NCBI RefSeq assembly: GCF_014236795.1 | Contig: NZ_CP049017.1 | Coordinates: 3,636,001 to 3,700,000 of the forward strand | Direction of reading: 5' to 3' | Source: Xanthomonas theicola | Lineage (GTDB): Bacteria; Pseudomonadota; Gammaproteobacteria; Xanthomonadales; Xanthomonadaceae | DNA length: 64,000 nt | Part shown: in pieces, positions 44,090 through 53,788 of the stretch | Numbering within the stretch: position 1 is the stretch's first letter | How the letters are laid out: each line of letters begins with the position of its first letter | The notes under the pieces: generated by a model | The model's input: only the letters and a program-made list of their open reading frames with translations | Databases searched by the model: none | What the model was told of the DNA's origin: nothing | Program-made: the position numbers and the translations under genes

Positions 44090-44840
44090 CTGCGAGCCGA
44101 TAGGGCCGCGGTGGAGGGCGGCGCAGATCGATCGTGGGACCCAGGCCGCCAGGTCCACGCGTCGGTTGAAGCGATGGCAGAACGCGTTCAGGTAGCGCTG
44201 TAGGGACTTCGGGGGCAAGGCGTGATGGCGCCATGCCAGGCATTCTGGATGGTGCCCAGCAGGGCGTCGACCCGGATGAGCGCCGGCTCTGTTGGCAGCG
44301 GCCGGCCCCGGTCGAGGATGGCGGTATGGTGGCATCCGGCCAGGGCCACGCCTGGAAGCAGCTCAGGCCATCGGAAACGACTCCACTGCCGGGTGCCCCA
44401 GAGCGGCTGGCCCAGCAGGCCAGTCGGCCTTGCGAAGACCGGCCGCTGCCTCCCGGCGCATGGCCAGGGATGTCCCTGCGGGGAGCACGGAACGGCAGCC
44501 ACGAACCGGGTCTTGCCCGGGCTGCCACGGCCTGCCCCGCCCCCTGCCGCTCTCCACCCCCCAAGGCGTCGTCCCGTTGCACATACCCGCTCAACGGATG
44601 GCAGCAGGCTTCGCGTTCGACCCTGGCCTGCATCCAGTTGTGTTTGATCAGCCTGGCGGTGTCCTCGCCCGCTCCGAGCTGCCGGCGCAGCGCCAGGGCC
44701 GGGATGCCGTTCCCGTGCTGGCTGAGCGAGTAGATCGCCAGGAACCAGCTGCGCAACGGCGACGTGGCATCGGCGAACAAGGTGCCGCGCGTCGAGCAGG
44801 CCTGCTGTTGGCAGCGATTGCATTGGAGCAGGTCGCGCGC
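44090..44840 (-). mobile_element. IS1595-family transposase remnant
   Basis: The minus strand reads CNRCQQQACSTRGTLFADAT and SPLRSWFLAIYSLSQHGNGI, the zinc-ribbon exit and start of the catalytic domain of an IS1595 transposase. It continues LGAGEDTARLIKHNWMQARV. Later pieces in shifted frames include YLNAFCHRFNRRVDLAAW at the C-terminal end (about 44190). Several frameshifts and a lost zinc-ribbon start make it dead. It differs from the 7792 fragment. Confidence 0.75.
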
Positions 44841-44845
44841 CAGCG

Positions 44846-45109
44846 CTGCTGTTGCCGGGCGCCGATCCGCTGGCAGTACGCTGGGCGCCGGCGTGGGCGG
44901 CGCGCTGGCTGGTGTGACCGCTGCTGCGCAAAGTCGGCGAGCAGGACCGGCACATGCTGGCGCTGCAGTCGCGCAACCAGCAGCGCTTCCCCGGCGCGCG
45001 CGCCGCCTCGACCGCGCTGGATCTGGTGCGCGCGCCGCTGCGCCGCTACTGGGATGGCGCGCCGTTGCCGGACGCCGGCGCGCAACACGGCATCGAGCTC
45101 ATGTCGTGA
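44846..45109 (+). pseudogene. C-terminal fragment of an unidentified enzyme, with internal stop
   Basis: The plus strand encodes LLPGADPLAVRWAPAWAARW, a TGA at about 44915, then the same frame KVGEQDRHMLALQSRNQQRF and PGARAASTALDLVRAPLRRY to the natural stop at 45107-45109. The EQDRHML-ALQSRN run is like the C-termini of Rieske-type aromatic-ring oxygenase subunits, but this is a weak impression. The 5' end is missing at the IS1595 remnant. Its last bases overlap the 3' end of the convergent PAS-GGDEF-EAL gene. Confidence 0.4.
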
Positions 45110-47273
45110 GCGCGGCGCGTGGATCGAGCGTGCCGATCACCTGCGCCAGCGGCGCCGGCCGCCCGAGCAGGTAGCCCTGCACGTGGTCGCACCCGTGCGT
45201 GCGCAGCCACTGCAATTGCGCCTGGGTCTCCACGCCCTCGGCCACCACCTGCAGGCCGAGGCGGTGGCCCAGGGTCAGCAACGCCTCGCAGATCGAGGCG
45301 TTGCGCGCATCGCTGTGCACGTCGGCGACGAAGCTGCGGTCGATCTTCATCGCGTCCAGCGGCAGGTCGCGCAGGTGCGCCATGCTGGAGAAGCCGGTGC
45401 CGAAGTCGTCCAGCGCCACGCGCACGCCCCGCGCGCGCAACTGCCGCAGCACGTCCAGCGCCTGCTGCGGCTGCCGCATCAGGCTGCTTTCGGTCAGTTC
45501 CAGGCACAGGCCGTCGGCGCCCACGCCGGCATCGGCACAGGCCTGCTCCAGTTCCGCGACCAGGTCGCCGTCGAAGAACTGCAACGCCGATACGTTCACC
45601 GCCACCGGCAGCCCGGCCCAGCCGTGCAGGGCCAGCTGGCGCCGCGCCTGCGCCGCGGCGCGCATCAGCCAGCGCCCCAGCGGCAGGATCAGCCCGGTGT
45701 CCTCGCACAGTTGGATGAATTGGTCCGGGGCGATGAAGCTGCCGTCCGCCTGCGGCCAGCGGATCAGCGCCTTGAGCAGGCGCGGCGCGCCGTCGGCGAG
45801 GCGCACGATCGGCTGGAAGTACAACTGGAATTCCTGCCGCGCGAGCGCCTGGTGGATGCGCCCGGCCAGGCGCAGACGCTCGCCGATGCGCGCGGACATG
45901 CCACGCTCGAAGCGGGCGACGCTGCGGCCGTCGGCCTGCGCCGCGTGCGCGGCCTGCGCGGCGCTGCCGATGACCGCGTCGGCGCCGCTGGCGTCCTGCG
46001 GGTACAGCGCCACGCCGACATGCGCGTGCAGCTGCTGGCTGAAGCCGCCGCCGTGCACCGGCGCGGACACCGCATCGAGCAAGGCCTGCAATGCCTGCGG
46101 CAACTGCCGTGGATCCAACACCGCCAGCACGAAGTCCTGCGACGGTTGGTGCGCGGTCAGCCCGAAACGCGCGCCGAGCGCGCGCAGCCGCGCGGCCAGC
46201 GCGCAGCGCACTGCGTCGCCGGCGGCGCGGCCCAGCGTATCGCCGATCAGCGCCAGACCGCGCAGCTGCACGTAGACCACCGCATAGTCCGCCTGCGGCC
46301 GCGCGTCCAGCTCCTCGGCCAGCGCGCGCGGATTGAGCAGGCCGGTGGCGACGTCGTGGCTGGCGCGCAACGCCAACGCGCGCTCGTCGGCCACCCGCTG
46401 GCCGACGTCCTCGGCCAGGATCAGCCGTGCCGCGATGCCGCCGAACGCCAGGTCGGCGCTGTGGATCCGCACCGACAGCAGGCTGCCATCCTTGCGCCGG
46501 TGGGTCCAGACGCTCGGCTCGTCGAACCCGTCGCGCGGCTTGCGCACGTCCTGCAGCAGCCGCTCGGCGTCGCTGGGCGGACGCAGGTCGAGCAGGGTCA
46601 TGCCCAGGAACTCGTCGCGGCTATAGCCGTACTGGCGGATCGCGGCCTGGTTCACCTCCAGGAACCGCAGGCTGTCCACTGCGAACAGCCAGTACGGCAG
46701 CGGATTGCGCTCGAACACCAGCCGGAACTGGCGCTCGGCGTCGAGCAACCGCGCCTCCGCCTCCTCGCTCCGGTGCAGCCGGTCCAGCACCCGCCGCTGG
46801 CGGTGCTCGGCGCGGCGCAGGCGGCCCAGCAGGTAGGTGAACCCGGCCAGGGACAGCAGGCAGACCGCGGCCGCGCCCATGGCCGGCCACCGCCAGGCCG
46901 ACGGCACCGCGCGTACCGCCGCGGCGGCGACCGCCGGCATGGCGAAGACATGCCCGCCACTGACCGCCAGCCGCCGCGGCCCGATGCGGCCGTGGTGCGC
47001 GTTGCCCAACGACGCGCTGCCCGGCGGCGGGCCGCGCCGCACGCCCGGCAGCCACCGCAACGGGAGGCCGAAGGCGCCGCCAGCGGGGCAGCCGGCGGCC
47101 GGGCGGTGGTCGGCGCGGTCCTGCGCCAGCGCACAGGCCGGCGCGCAGGCCAGCATCGCCGCCAGCGCCATGCCCGAGACCAGGATCGCGCGCAGCGGCG
47201 CCCGCAACGCCTGCCGCAGGCGCTGCGTGGAACCGCCCTCGCGCGTTTTGTCGGTGAAGAAACAGGGCTGCAT
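45099..47273 (-). CDS. PAS-GGDEF-EAL protein with degenerate GGDEF and altered EAL motif
   Basis: A membrane signalling protein of about 724 residues. TM1 (RAILVSGMALAAMLACAPAC, near residue 30) acts as a signal anchor. A short, unusually Gly/Pro-rich periplasmic part follows, then TM2 (MGAAAVCLLSLAGFTYLLG, near residue 125-145), a PAS domain (FRLVFERNPLPYWLFAVDSL to LILAEDVGQR), a GGDEF-like domain and an EAL domain. The GGDEF signature reads PSQDF, so cyclase activity is unlikely. In the EAL domain the signature Glu is Lys (LLKALIRW), while NVSALQF, ELTESSL, DDFGTGFSSM, KIDRSFV, VVAEGVET and QGYLLGRP are kept. Loss of the EAL Glu normally removes a metal ligand. ATG 47273 is chosen; 47339 or 47357 are possible. 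Perhaps a c-di-GMP binder rather than an enzyme. Confidence 0.85.
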   Translation of the reverse strand: MQPCFFTDKTREGGSTQRLRQALRAPLRAILVSGMALAAMLACAPACALAQDRADHRPAAGCPAGGAFGLPLRWLPGVRRGPPPGSASLGNAHHGRIGPRRLAVSGGHVFAMPAVAAAAVRAVPSAWRWPAMGAAAVCLLSLAGFTYLLGRLRRAEHRQRRVLDRLHRSEEAEARLLDAERQFRLVFERNPLPYWLFAVDSLRFLEVNQAAIRQYGYSRDEFLGMTLLDLRPPSDAERLLQDVRKPRDGFDEPSVWTHRRKDGSLLSVRIHSADLAFGGIAARLILAEDVGQRVADERALALRASHDVATGLLNPRALAEELDARPQADYAVVYVQLRGLALIGDTLGRAAGDAVRCALAARLRALGARFGLTAHQPSQDFVLAVLDPRQLPQALQALLDAVSAPVHGGGFSQQLHAHVGVALYPQDASGADAVIGSAAQAAHAAQADGRSVARFERGMSARIGERLRLAGRIHQALARQEFQLYFQPIVRLADGAPRLLKALIRWPQADGSFIAPDQFIQLCEDTGLILPLGRWLMRAAAQARRQLALHGWAGLPVAVNVSALQFFDGDLVAELEQACADAGVGADGLCLELTESSLMRQPQQALDVLRQLRARGVRVALDDFGTGFSSMAHLRDLPLDAMKIDRSFVADVHSDARNASICEALLTLGHRLGLQVVAEGVETQAQLQWLRTHGCDHVQGYLLGRPAPLAQVIGTLDPRAALTT

Positions 47274-47404
47274 CGGTGTTGCATAAAGCGGCCTGGGCGG
47301 CGCGATCTTGACCGACGGCCGATACAGCGCCGACGGCATGGCGGTTTTCCGCCGCATGGTTCAGCCTGCGCCGCGACCGTCTCCGGCGCCGCACCGCGGC
47401 CCGG

Positions 47405-48306
47405 TCAGTCGGGCCAATGCGCCAGCCGCTGCGGGGCGATGCCGACCCGCCGGCAGGCGCGGTGCGCGACGCCGCCGCCGCGCGACGCGCGGAACAGCGG
47501 CGCCAGCCGCTGCCGGACCCGCGACGCCGCCGTTGCGTGTGCCCGCTGCCGGCGCCCGCGCCCCAGCATCGCGTCCGCCCATGGCGGCGGCAGCGCCGCA
47601 CCGGCGCCGAGCAACAACACGCGCAACAGGCCCGGCGTCGGCACCGGCAGGCGCAGGCCGGCCAGCACCGCGAGCACCGCGCGCGCGCGTCCATCCGCAA
47701 CTGCGGCCGCACCTGCGCGAAGTACGCCAGCACCTCGCGCTCGCAGGCCGCCGGCACCGGCCGTGCGCCCAAGGCCTCGGCCACGCGCCGCGCCGTAGTA
47801 GCGATCGGCGATGGTCGCCGGCGCCGCGCGGCAATAGCGGCGGTCGCCCTGCAGGAAGCCATAGGCCTCGGTGACGTGCACCCAGGTCGGCAGCGCCGGA
47901 TCGTCGGCGGCATAGGCGTGGTCATCGGGCGTGTGGCCGCGGACCCGCGCGTGGATCGCGGTCACGCGCTGGATCAGGCGTTGCGCCTCGGCCAGCGGGG
48001 CGTAGCGGGTGGCGGCAACGAACTGGGTGGTGCGGCGCAGGCGTCCGACCAGGTCCTGGCGGAAGTTGGAGTGGTCGTAGACCCCGGCCAACGCCAGCGG
48101 GTGCAGGGTCTGCAGCAACCGCGCGCACAGCCCGCCGGGGAACTCGGCATGGATGCACCAGGTGACGCTGTCCGCGCCGAACAGGCAGGCGTCGCCGTGC
48201 GGCCGGTCGTAGTCGATGCCACTGTGGCCGCCCGGGTAGGCGCCAGCACCCAGCGGCGGAGCTGGGCAGAGGCAGGTGCGGCGAGCGTACGCAGCATGGC
48301 GGTCAT
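47405..48306 (-). pseudogene. DUF2236 (MpaB/latex-clearing-like oxygenase) gene with several frameshifts
   Basis: The minus strand starts MTAMLRTLAAPASAQLRRWV at 48306. After a shift at about 48250, the DUF2236 core appears in another frame: DYDRPHGDACLFGADSVTWC, LQTLHPLALAGVYDHSNFRQ, DLVGRLRRTTQFVAATRYAP and LPTWVHVTEAYGFLQGDRRY (with the family His in HPLALAGV..H and VHV). Another shift near 47800 breaks YYGAARGRGLG; pieces RVAEALGARPVPA and FAQVRPQLRMDARA lie in a third frame, and LAVLAGLRLPVPTPGLLRVL resumes before the end at 47405. At least three shifts mean no full protein can be made. The family contains haem-dependent oxygenases; function here is lost. Confidence 0.8.
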
Positions 48307-48441
48307 CGCGCCATGGCAGCGGGCGGCGCGCCCCGCATGTGCGACTGCAGCATGCCGATGCAGGACGTTGTGCTAGAAAGGAGCTGCCGCAAGATCGTCA
48401 ACGACACCGTCGTCCGTCATCGCATCTGCGAGGAGCCTGTC

Positions 48442-49059
48442 ATGATCGCTTTGTTCAAGGGGTTGGGGTTGCTGCTGGAGGACAACGCGCTGCATCAGCG
48501 CGCGTTCCCCGAACAGGTCGCGCACTGGCAGCACAAGAGCGAATCCGAGTTGCGCGCCGAAGTGGCGCTGCTGGCCAAGGCCAAGCAGCAATGGCTGGTG
48601 GCCTCGATCATCGGCTGGCAGGCGATGTCGCTGATCATCCTGGGGGTCGTCACCAACCAGCTCTGGCAACACGACTATCACGTGACCTTCTCGCGCATCG
48701 TCATCGTGTTCAGTTCGTGGGTGGCGATCCTGTTCGTGATCTGGTTCATCGCCAACATGTTCGACCGCACCGCCGGCTTCGAGCGCTGGCTCACTGCCTT
48801 CAACAGCCGCGAACCGCTGTCCGCCGATGCCGACACGGTGGAATGCGTCGCCGATGCACTGAACATGGCGCGCAAGTATCCTGAGATCCTCGACTACAAG
48901 CGCGAGGTGGTCGCCAACCGCGAACTGCGCCACGAGGACATCCGCATCATGCGCGAGATGGGCCGCATCCGCCTGCACGCCGAACTTGTGGCCGCGCTGA
49001 CCCAATTCGAGGGCCTGCCGCCCGGCGGCCAGAACGGCGTGCTCCGCGTCGCTGGCTGA
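48442..49059 (+). CDS. Small inner-membrane protein of unknown function
   Basis: A 205-residue protein with two adjacent TM helices (VASIIGWQAMSLIILGVVTN near residues 54-73 and IVIVFSSWVAILFVIWFIAN near 88-107), and cytoplasmic helical N- and C-terminal parts. The RBS AGGAG at 48431 lies 6 bp before ATG 48442, which fixes the start. The N-terminal half (WQHKSESELRAEVALLAKAK) looks coiled-coil-like. The C-terminal half has KYPEILDYKREVVANRELRH and DIRIMREMGRIRLHAEL. I do not recognise the family. It stands alone, with no operon partner. Confidence 0.8.
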   Translation: MIALFKGLGLLLEDNALHQRAFPEQVAHWQHKSESELRAEVALLAKAKQQWLVASIIGWQAMSLIILGVVTNQLWQHDYHVTFSRIVIVFSSWVAILFVIWFIANMFDRTAGFERWLTAFNSREPLSADADTVECVADALNMARKYPEILDYKREVVANRELRHEDIRIMREMGRIRLHAELVAALTQFEGLPPGGQNGVLRVAG

Positions 49060-49174
49060 GGCGGCGCCAGGCCGCACGGACCGGACCGGGCCGGCGCTGC
49101 AACCGCGGGCAGGCCGCCGCGCGGGCAGCGCCGGATCGACGGGGCGACTCCCCCGACGCCGGCGGCGCGACGGG

Positions 49175-50011
49175 TCAGGCGTCGAGCAGCGCGACCGCGC
49201 GGGTCCAGCCGGCGGAGGCACGGCGGATCTTGACCGGAAAGCAGCACACGCGGAAGCCGTGCGCCGGCAGCGTCTCCAGGTTGCGCAGCTTTTCCATGTG
49301 GCAATAGCCGGTATGCATGCCGGCGCGGTGGCCTTCCCAGATCAGGCTGGCGTCGCCGCTTTGTGCATAGCGGCGCGCGGTATGGCTGAACGGTGCGTCC
49401 CAGCTCCACGCGTCGGTGCCGGTGACCCGCACGCCGCGTTCGAGCAGGTACAGGGTGGCCTCACGGCCGATGCCGCAACCGCTGTCCACATAGGCCGGCT
49501 CGCCGTAGCGGGCCGCGGCAGCGGTGTTGACCAGCACGATGTCCAGCGGCCGCAGTACGTGGCCGATGCGCGCCAGTTCCGCCTCCACCTCGGCCGCGCC
49601 GACCACGTGGCCATCGGGCAGGTGGCGGAAATCGAGTTTGACCCCGGGGCGCAGGCACCAGTCCAGCGGCACTTCGTCGATGGTCATCGCCGGCGCGCCG
49701 CCGTCCATCGTCGAGTGGTAGTGGTACGGCGCGTCCATGTGGGTGCCGTTGTGCGTGGTCAGGCGCAGTTCCTCGATCGCCCAGCCTTCGCCGCCGGGCA
49801 GGTCGGCGGTGCCCAGCCCGGGGAAGAACGCGGCCATTTGCGGCGCGGTCTGGTGGTGCCCGTGATAGGTGATCTGCGGTTCCATCACCGGCGGATCGGA
49901 CGGGACATCGTTCTCGATCGCCATCGACAGGTCGACGATGCGCGGCGGCGCGGCGGAAGCGGCAGCAAGCGGGCTGGTCACCGAAACGAACTCCTGCGGA
50001 CGTCGCCGCAT
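49175..50011 (-). CDS. Cyclase-family (kynurenine-formamidase-like) metal hydrolase
   Basis: Cyclase superfamily protein of about 278 residues. The metal-binding signature is THNGTHMDAPYHYHSTMDGG (HxGTHxDAPxH), with the upstream RIVDLSMAIENDVPSDPPVM start typical of the family and a second metal/catalytic region GTDAWSWDAPFSHTARRYAQ. Members include KynB and other amide or lactone hydrolases; the long insertions here (THGHHQTAPQMAAFFPGLG-like) and the lack of kyn neighbours mean KynB is not certain. kynA lies at 1266, far away. Start uncertain: ATG 50011 follows family style loosely; Met at IVDLSMAIE would be too short. Monocistronic. Confidence 0.8.
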   Translation of the reverse strand: MRRRPQEFVSVTSPLAAASAAPPRIVDLSMAIENDVPSDPPVMEPQITYHGHHQTAPQMAAFFPGLGTADLPGGEGWAIEELRLTTHNGTHMDAPYHYHSTMDGGAPAMTIDEVPLDWCLRPGVKLDFRHLPDGHVVGAAEVEAELARIGHVLRPLDIVLVNTAAAARYGEPAYVDSGCGIGREATLYLLERGVRVTGTDAWSWDAPFSHTARRYAQSGDASLIWEGHRAGMHTGYCHMEKLRNLETLPAHGFRVCCFPVKIRRASAGWTRAVALLDA

Positions 50012-50237
50012 GCATGGGGTGGCCCCACGGTAGGCGGCGCGCGCGGCACAGGCAACGCCGAAACCGACTCGGCGCTGAAGCCGGACCAGGGCATGCGCCG
50101 CCGCGCGGCGCGCACCGCCTGTGATGGCAATCGCACTGCCGCGCCACATGCGCGTCCGCGCGCCGCGACGGCAGCGGACGACGGCGCAAGTGCACGCGCT
50201 CGCTTAGACTCTAGCCGGTCACGATCGGGAGCCCGCC

Positions 50238-51401
50238 ATGCATCGACGACACTTCCTGCGCAGCGGTGCGCTGGTCGCCGCCGCGCGCGGCTCTGCTGCA
50301 CTGCCGCTGGCGCCCGCACCCCGCGCCGCATTCGCCGCCGCGGCAACGGCAGCGCTGGCGCCGATCCGCGCCAGCGCCGACCGCATCGTGGCCCTGTATG
50401 CCTGTACGCGCCCGTTCCGCGCACAGGGGCCGCGCATCGAGGCCGAGCGCAGCGGCCGCAAGACGCTGATCCACAACTGCGGCCATGGCGGGCAGCGGCT
50501 GGTCGCTGTCGTGAGGATCGACGGCGATCGCCACGCAGTTGGCGCGCGCCACCGGCCAGGCGCAGCAGGCGGTGATCGGTTGCGACGCGATCGGCCTGAC
50601 CACCGCGCTGGTCGCACAGCGCGCCGGGTTGCGCGTGCGCGTCTGCGCCAGGGAGCGGCCGCCGGCGGTGCGCTCCTCGTTCGCCACCGGGCTGTGGTCG
50701 CCGGATTGGCGCGTATGCACCAGCGCCTATGCCACGCCGGCGTTCGCGCGGCGCCGGGAACGGATGGCGCGCAGTTCGTTCGGCATCTACCAGAACCTGC
50801 TCGGCCTGCCCGGCGACCCGATCGAGTGGCGCGACGGCGACGTGCTGTCCGATGTGCCGTTCGACCGGCCCACCGCGCATGGCGCGGACGGCGGGCCCGA
50901 CTATCGGCCGCTGGAAGCGCGGCGCCTGCCGACCTGCACCCGCGCGCGCAGCCGACGGCGCCGGGCCGGCATCCGTTCCCGGTGCAGCACGTGCGCCGCC
51001 GCTACACGCAACTGGCGTTCAACATCCGCGCCTACGCGCGGCTGCTGATGGACGATTTCCTGGCCGCCGGCGGCGAGTTCGCGACACACGACTTCGAAAG
51101 CCCGCGCCAGTTCGCCGAGCTGCGCGAGAAGACCCTGGTCGACGCCACCGGCTACGGCGCGCGCGCCCTGCTCGGCAACGACAGCCTGGCGCCGGTGCGT
51201 GGGCAGACCGCGCGGCTAGTGCCGCAGCCGGAGGCGATCTACGGGCTGGCCTACCGCGGCCATAACCTCGACGTGGTGCCGCGCCGCGACGGCATCCTGG
51301 TGCAGGCGCAGGCCGATGGCGACTTCGGCAATCCCAACGCCACGCCCGACCGAGCCGCCTCGGAAACGGCGGTGGCGCGGCTGGCCGCCCTGTTCGCCTA
51401 G
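50238..51401 (+). pseudogene. D-amino-acid-oxidase-like (FAD) secreted protein, frameshifted
   Basis: It begins with a twin-arginine-type signal (MHRRHFLRSGALVAAARGSA). The body shifts frame at about 50500, in the expected NxGHGGSGWSLSWG motif of DAO-type flavoproteins. It continues ARATGQAQQAVIGCDAIGLT, TALVAQRAGLRVRVCARERP, FATGLWSPDWRVCTSAYATP, then shifts back at about 50960 to VRRRYTQLAFNIRAYARLLM, LVDATGYGARALLGNDSLAP and VRGQTARLVPQPEAIYGLAY. Both halves match DAAO-like proteins annotated in xanthomonads. At least two frameshifts, so it is not expected to give an active enzyme. Its stop touches the GTG of the first EPS gene. Confidence 0.8.
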
Positions 51402-52544
51402 GTGAGGATCATCCTGGCCACCGAATCGATCCGGCATCCGCTGACCGGGGTCGGCCGCTATACGCAGGAACTGGCCAGGCAGTTGGCCGCGCTGCCGCAG
51501 ATCACCTCGCTGCGTTTCCTGCATGGCGCTCGCCTGTGCGAACGCCTGCCCGACCCCGTGGCGGCGCCGGCGGTGGTGCCGTGGCTGCGCGACCGCCTGT
51601 CGCGGGTCCACGCCGCCGCCGATGCCTACCGGCATCTGCACAACCTGGCCAGGGCGAGGGCGCTGCGCGGCGAGGGCGCGGCGCTGTTGCATGGCTGCAA
51701 CTACTACCTGCCCGCCTTCGACGGTCCCAGCGTCGCCACTTTCCACGACATCTCGATCTACCGCTGGGCCGAATGCCACCGCGCCGACCGCGTGCGCTAC
51801 ATGCGCAAGGAACTGGCCCTGTCGCTGCGCCGCGCGCGGCTGATCCTCACCGTCTCCGAGTTCTCGCGGCGCGAGATCGCCGACCGGTTCGATTGGCCGC
51901 TGGCGCGCATCCGCGCCGTCCCGCTGGCCGCCAGTGCCGCGTTCCGCCCGCACGCCGCGGCGGAGTTGGCCGCGCCGCTGCACGCGCTGGGCCTGCACCA
52001 CGACGGCTACGGCCTGTTCCTGGGCACCATCGAGCCGCGCAAGAACCTGGAGACGCTGCTGCGCGCCTACGCCGAGTTGCCCATGGCGCTGCGCGCGCGC
52101 TGGCCGCTGGCGGTGGCCGGCCATCCGGGCTGGCACAGCGCCGGCCTGCATGCGCGCATGCGCCGGGCCGAACAGGCCGGCTGGCTGCGTTACCTGGGCT
52201 ATGTTGAGGAAGCGCGCCTGCCGGCGCTGGTCGCCGGCGCGCGGCTGTTCGCGTTCCCGTCGCTGTACGAAGGCTTCGGCCTGCCGGTGCTGGAGGCGAT
52301 GGCCAGCGGCACCCCGGTGCTGTGCTCGGATGCGGCGGCGCTGCCCGAGGTCGCCGGCGCTGCCGCCGCGCTGTTCGCCCCCCGCGACGTGGATGCGCTG
52401 GCCGCGCTGCTCGCGCGCGGCCTGGAGGATGCGCCGTGGCGGGCCGCATTGGCCGCGGCCGGGCGCCGCCGCGCAGCGCAGTTCGGCTGGCGGCGCTGCG
52501 CGGAACTCACCGCCGACGCCTACCGCGACGCATGGTCCGCGTGA
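51402..52544 (+). CDS. GT4 glycosyltransferase, first gene of the EPS plus-strand operon
   Basis: A 380-residue GT-B glycosyltransferase of the GT4 family (WbpY/mannosyltransferase-like). It starts at GTG 51402 directly after the previous stop codon (MRIILATESIRHPLTGVGRY with the GxGRY acceptor-side loop). The nucleotide-sugar half has LGLHHDGYGLFLGTIEPRKN, GWLRYLGYVEEARLPALVAG, and the E-x7-E motif ALYEGFGLPVLEAMASGTPV (residues about 285-300). It probably transfers a hexose such as mannose onto the lipid-linked repeat unit on the cytoplasmic face. The next gene starts 17 bp later on the same strand. Confidence 0.88.
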   Translation: MRIILATESIRHPLTGVGRYTQELARQLAALPQITSLRFLHGARLCERLPDPVAAPAVVPWLRDRLSRVHAAADAYRHLHNLARARALRGEGAALLHGCNYYLPAFDGPSVATFHDISIYRWAECHRADRVRYMRKELALSLRRARLILTVSEFSRREIADRFDWPLARIRAVPLAASAAFRPHAAAELAAPLHALGLHHDGYGLFLGTIEPRKNLETLLRAYAELPMALRARWPLAVAGHPGWHSAGLHARMRRAEQAGWLRYLGYVEEARLPALVAGARLFAFPSLYEGFGLPVLEAMASGTPVLCSDAAALPEVAGAAAALFAPRDVDALAALLARGLEDAPWRAALAAAGRRRAAQFGWRRCAELTADAYRDAWSA

Positions 52545-52560
52545 GCCGGGCCCGCGCCAG

Positions 52561-53712
52561 ATGACGCGCATCCTGCATGTCTACAAGACCGCGCTGCCCG
52601 AGTCGGTCGGCGGCATCGAGCAAGTGGTGCATACGCTGGCCGCGCGGACGCAGGAACAGGGCGTGGACTGCGACGTGCTGGCGCTGTGCGCCGACGCGCA
52701 GGATGCCGGCAGCTGCCGCCATGCCGGCTATGCCGTGCATCGGGTGCAGCGCGACTTCGAGTTCGCGTCGATGCCGGTCTCGCTGCGGCTGCTGCGCCGC
52801 TATGCGCAGTTGGCCAAGCGCGCGGACCTGGTCCACTACCACTTTCCATGGCCGTTCATGGACGTACTGCATTTCGCGGCGTCCGCAGCCACGCCGTCGA
52901 TCCTGACCTACCACTCGGACATCGTGCGCCAGCGGCAGTTGCTGCGCCTGTACCGCCCGCTGCAGCGGCGCTTCCTGCGCAGCGTCGACCGCATCGTCGC
53001 CACCTCGCCGAACTACCTGGCCAGCAGCGCGGTGCTGGACGAGCACCGGGCCAAGGTCAGCGTGATCCCGATCGGGCTGGATGTTGCGCCGCCGCGCACG
53101 CCGTTGCCGCCGCGGCTGCAGGCCTGGCGCGCGCGGCTCGGCCCGCGCTTCCTGCTGTTCGTCGGCGTACTGCGCTACTACAAGGGCCTGACCTTCCTGC
53201 TGCAGGCCGCGCAGGGCGCGCAGATTCCGATCGCGATCGTCGGCGACGGCCCGGAAGCCGGGGCGCTGCGGTGCGAGGCGCAGCGCCGCGGCCTGGCCCA
53301 CGTGCATTTCCTCGGGCAGCTGGACGAAGCCGACAAACATGCGCTGCTGGCCGCGTGCGAGGCGCTGGTGTTCCCTTCGCACCTGCGCTCGGAAGCGTTC
53401 GGGATCGCGCTGCTGGAAGCGGCGATGCACGCCAAGCCGATGATCTCGTGCGAAATCGGCACCGGCACCAGCTTCGTCAACGTCGCTGGCGAGACCGGGC
53501 TGGTGGTGGCCCCGGGCGATCCGGTGGCCTTGCGCGACGCGATGCGCTATCTATGGGACCATCCACGGACCGCGGCAGTCTACGGGGCGCGGGCGCAGGC
53601 GCGGTATCGCCGGCTGTTCACCGCCGCCGGCATGGTGGACGCCTATCTGGCGCTGTACCGCAGCGTCTGCGGAGCATCGTTCGGAGACGGCAACGACAGG
53701 GCACAAGGATGA
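52561..53712 (+). CDS. GT4 glycosyltransferase (WbpZ/GumH-like)
   Basis: A 383-residue GT4 enzyme. The N-terminus reads MTRILHVYKTALPESVGGIE with the GGIE loop. The acceptor half has RADLVHYHFPWPFMDVLHFA. The sugar-nucleotide half carries FVGVLRYYKGLTFLLQAAQG, GDGPEAGALRCEAQRRGLAH, and the E-x7-E motif HLRSEAFGIALLEAAMHAKP. It looks like the mannosyltransferases of rhamnan/xanthan-type assembly. It starts 17 bp after the previous gene and is followed after 76 bp by the primer transferase. Confidence 0.88.
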   Translation: MTRILHVYKTALPESVGGIEQVVHTLAARTQEQGVDCDVLALCADAQDAGSCRHAGYAVHRVQRDFEFASMPVSLRLLRRYAQLAKRADLVHYHFPWPFMDVLHFAASAATPSILTYHSDIVRQRQLLRLYRPLQRRFLRSVDRIVATSPNYLASSAVLDEHRAKVSVIPIGLDVAPPRTPLPPRLQAWRARLGPRFLLFVGVLRYYKGLTFLLQAAQGAQIPIAIVGDGPEAGALRCEAQRRGLAHVHFLGQLDEADKHALLAACEALVFPSHLRSEAFGIALLEAAMHAKPMISCEIGTGTSFVNVAGETGLVVAPGDPVALRDAMRYLWDHPRTAAVYGARAQARYRRLFTAAGMVDAYLALYRSVCGASFGDGNDRAQG

Positions 53713-53788
53713 CAGGACAGTGGTGGGAGCAAGGGCAAGACAGGCCGGCGGCCGGATCCCGGGCGTGCGACCGACGAGGCCGTGGCGC

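Noticed and set aside
44292..47798. Plus-strand open frame of over 1,100 codons
   Set aside because: It is the GC-rich antisense shadow of the PAS-GGDEF-EAL gene, joined to IS and intergenic sequence; composition is Arg/Gln/His-rich and no family is visible.
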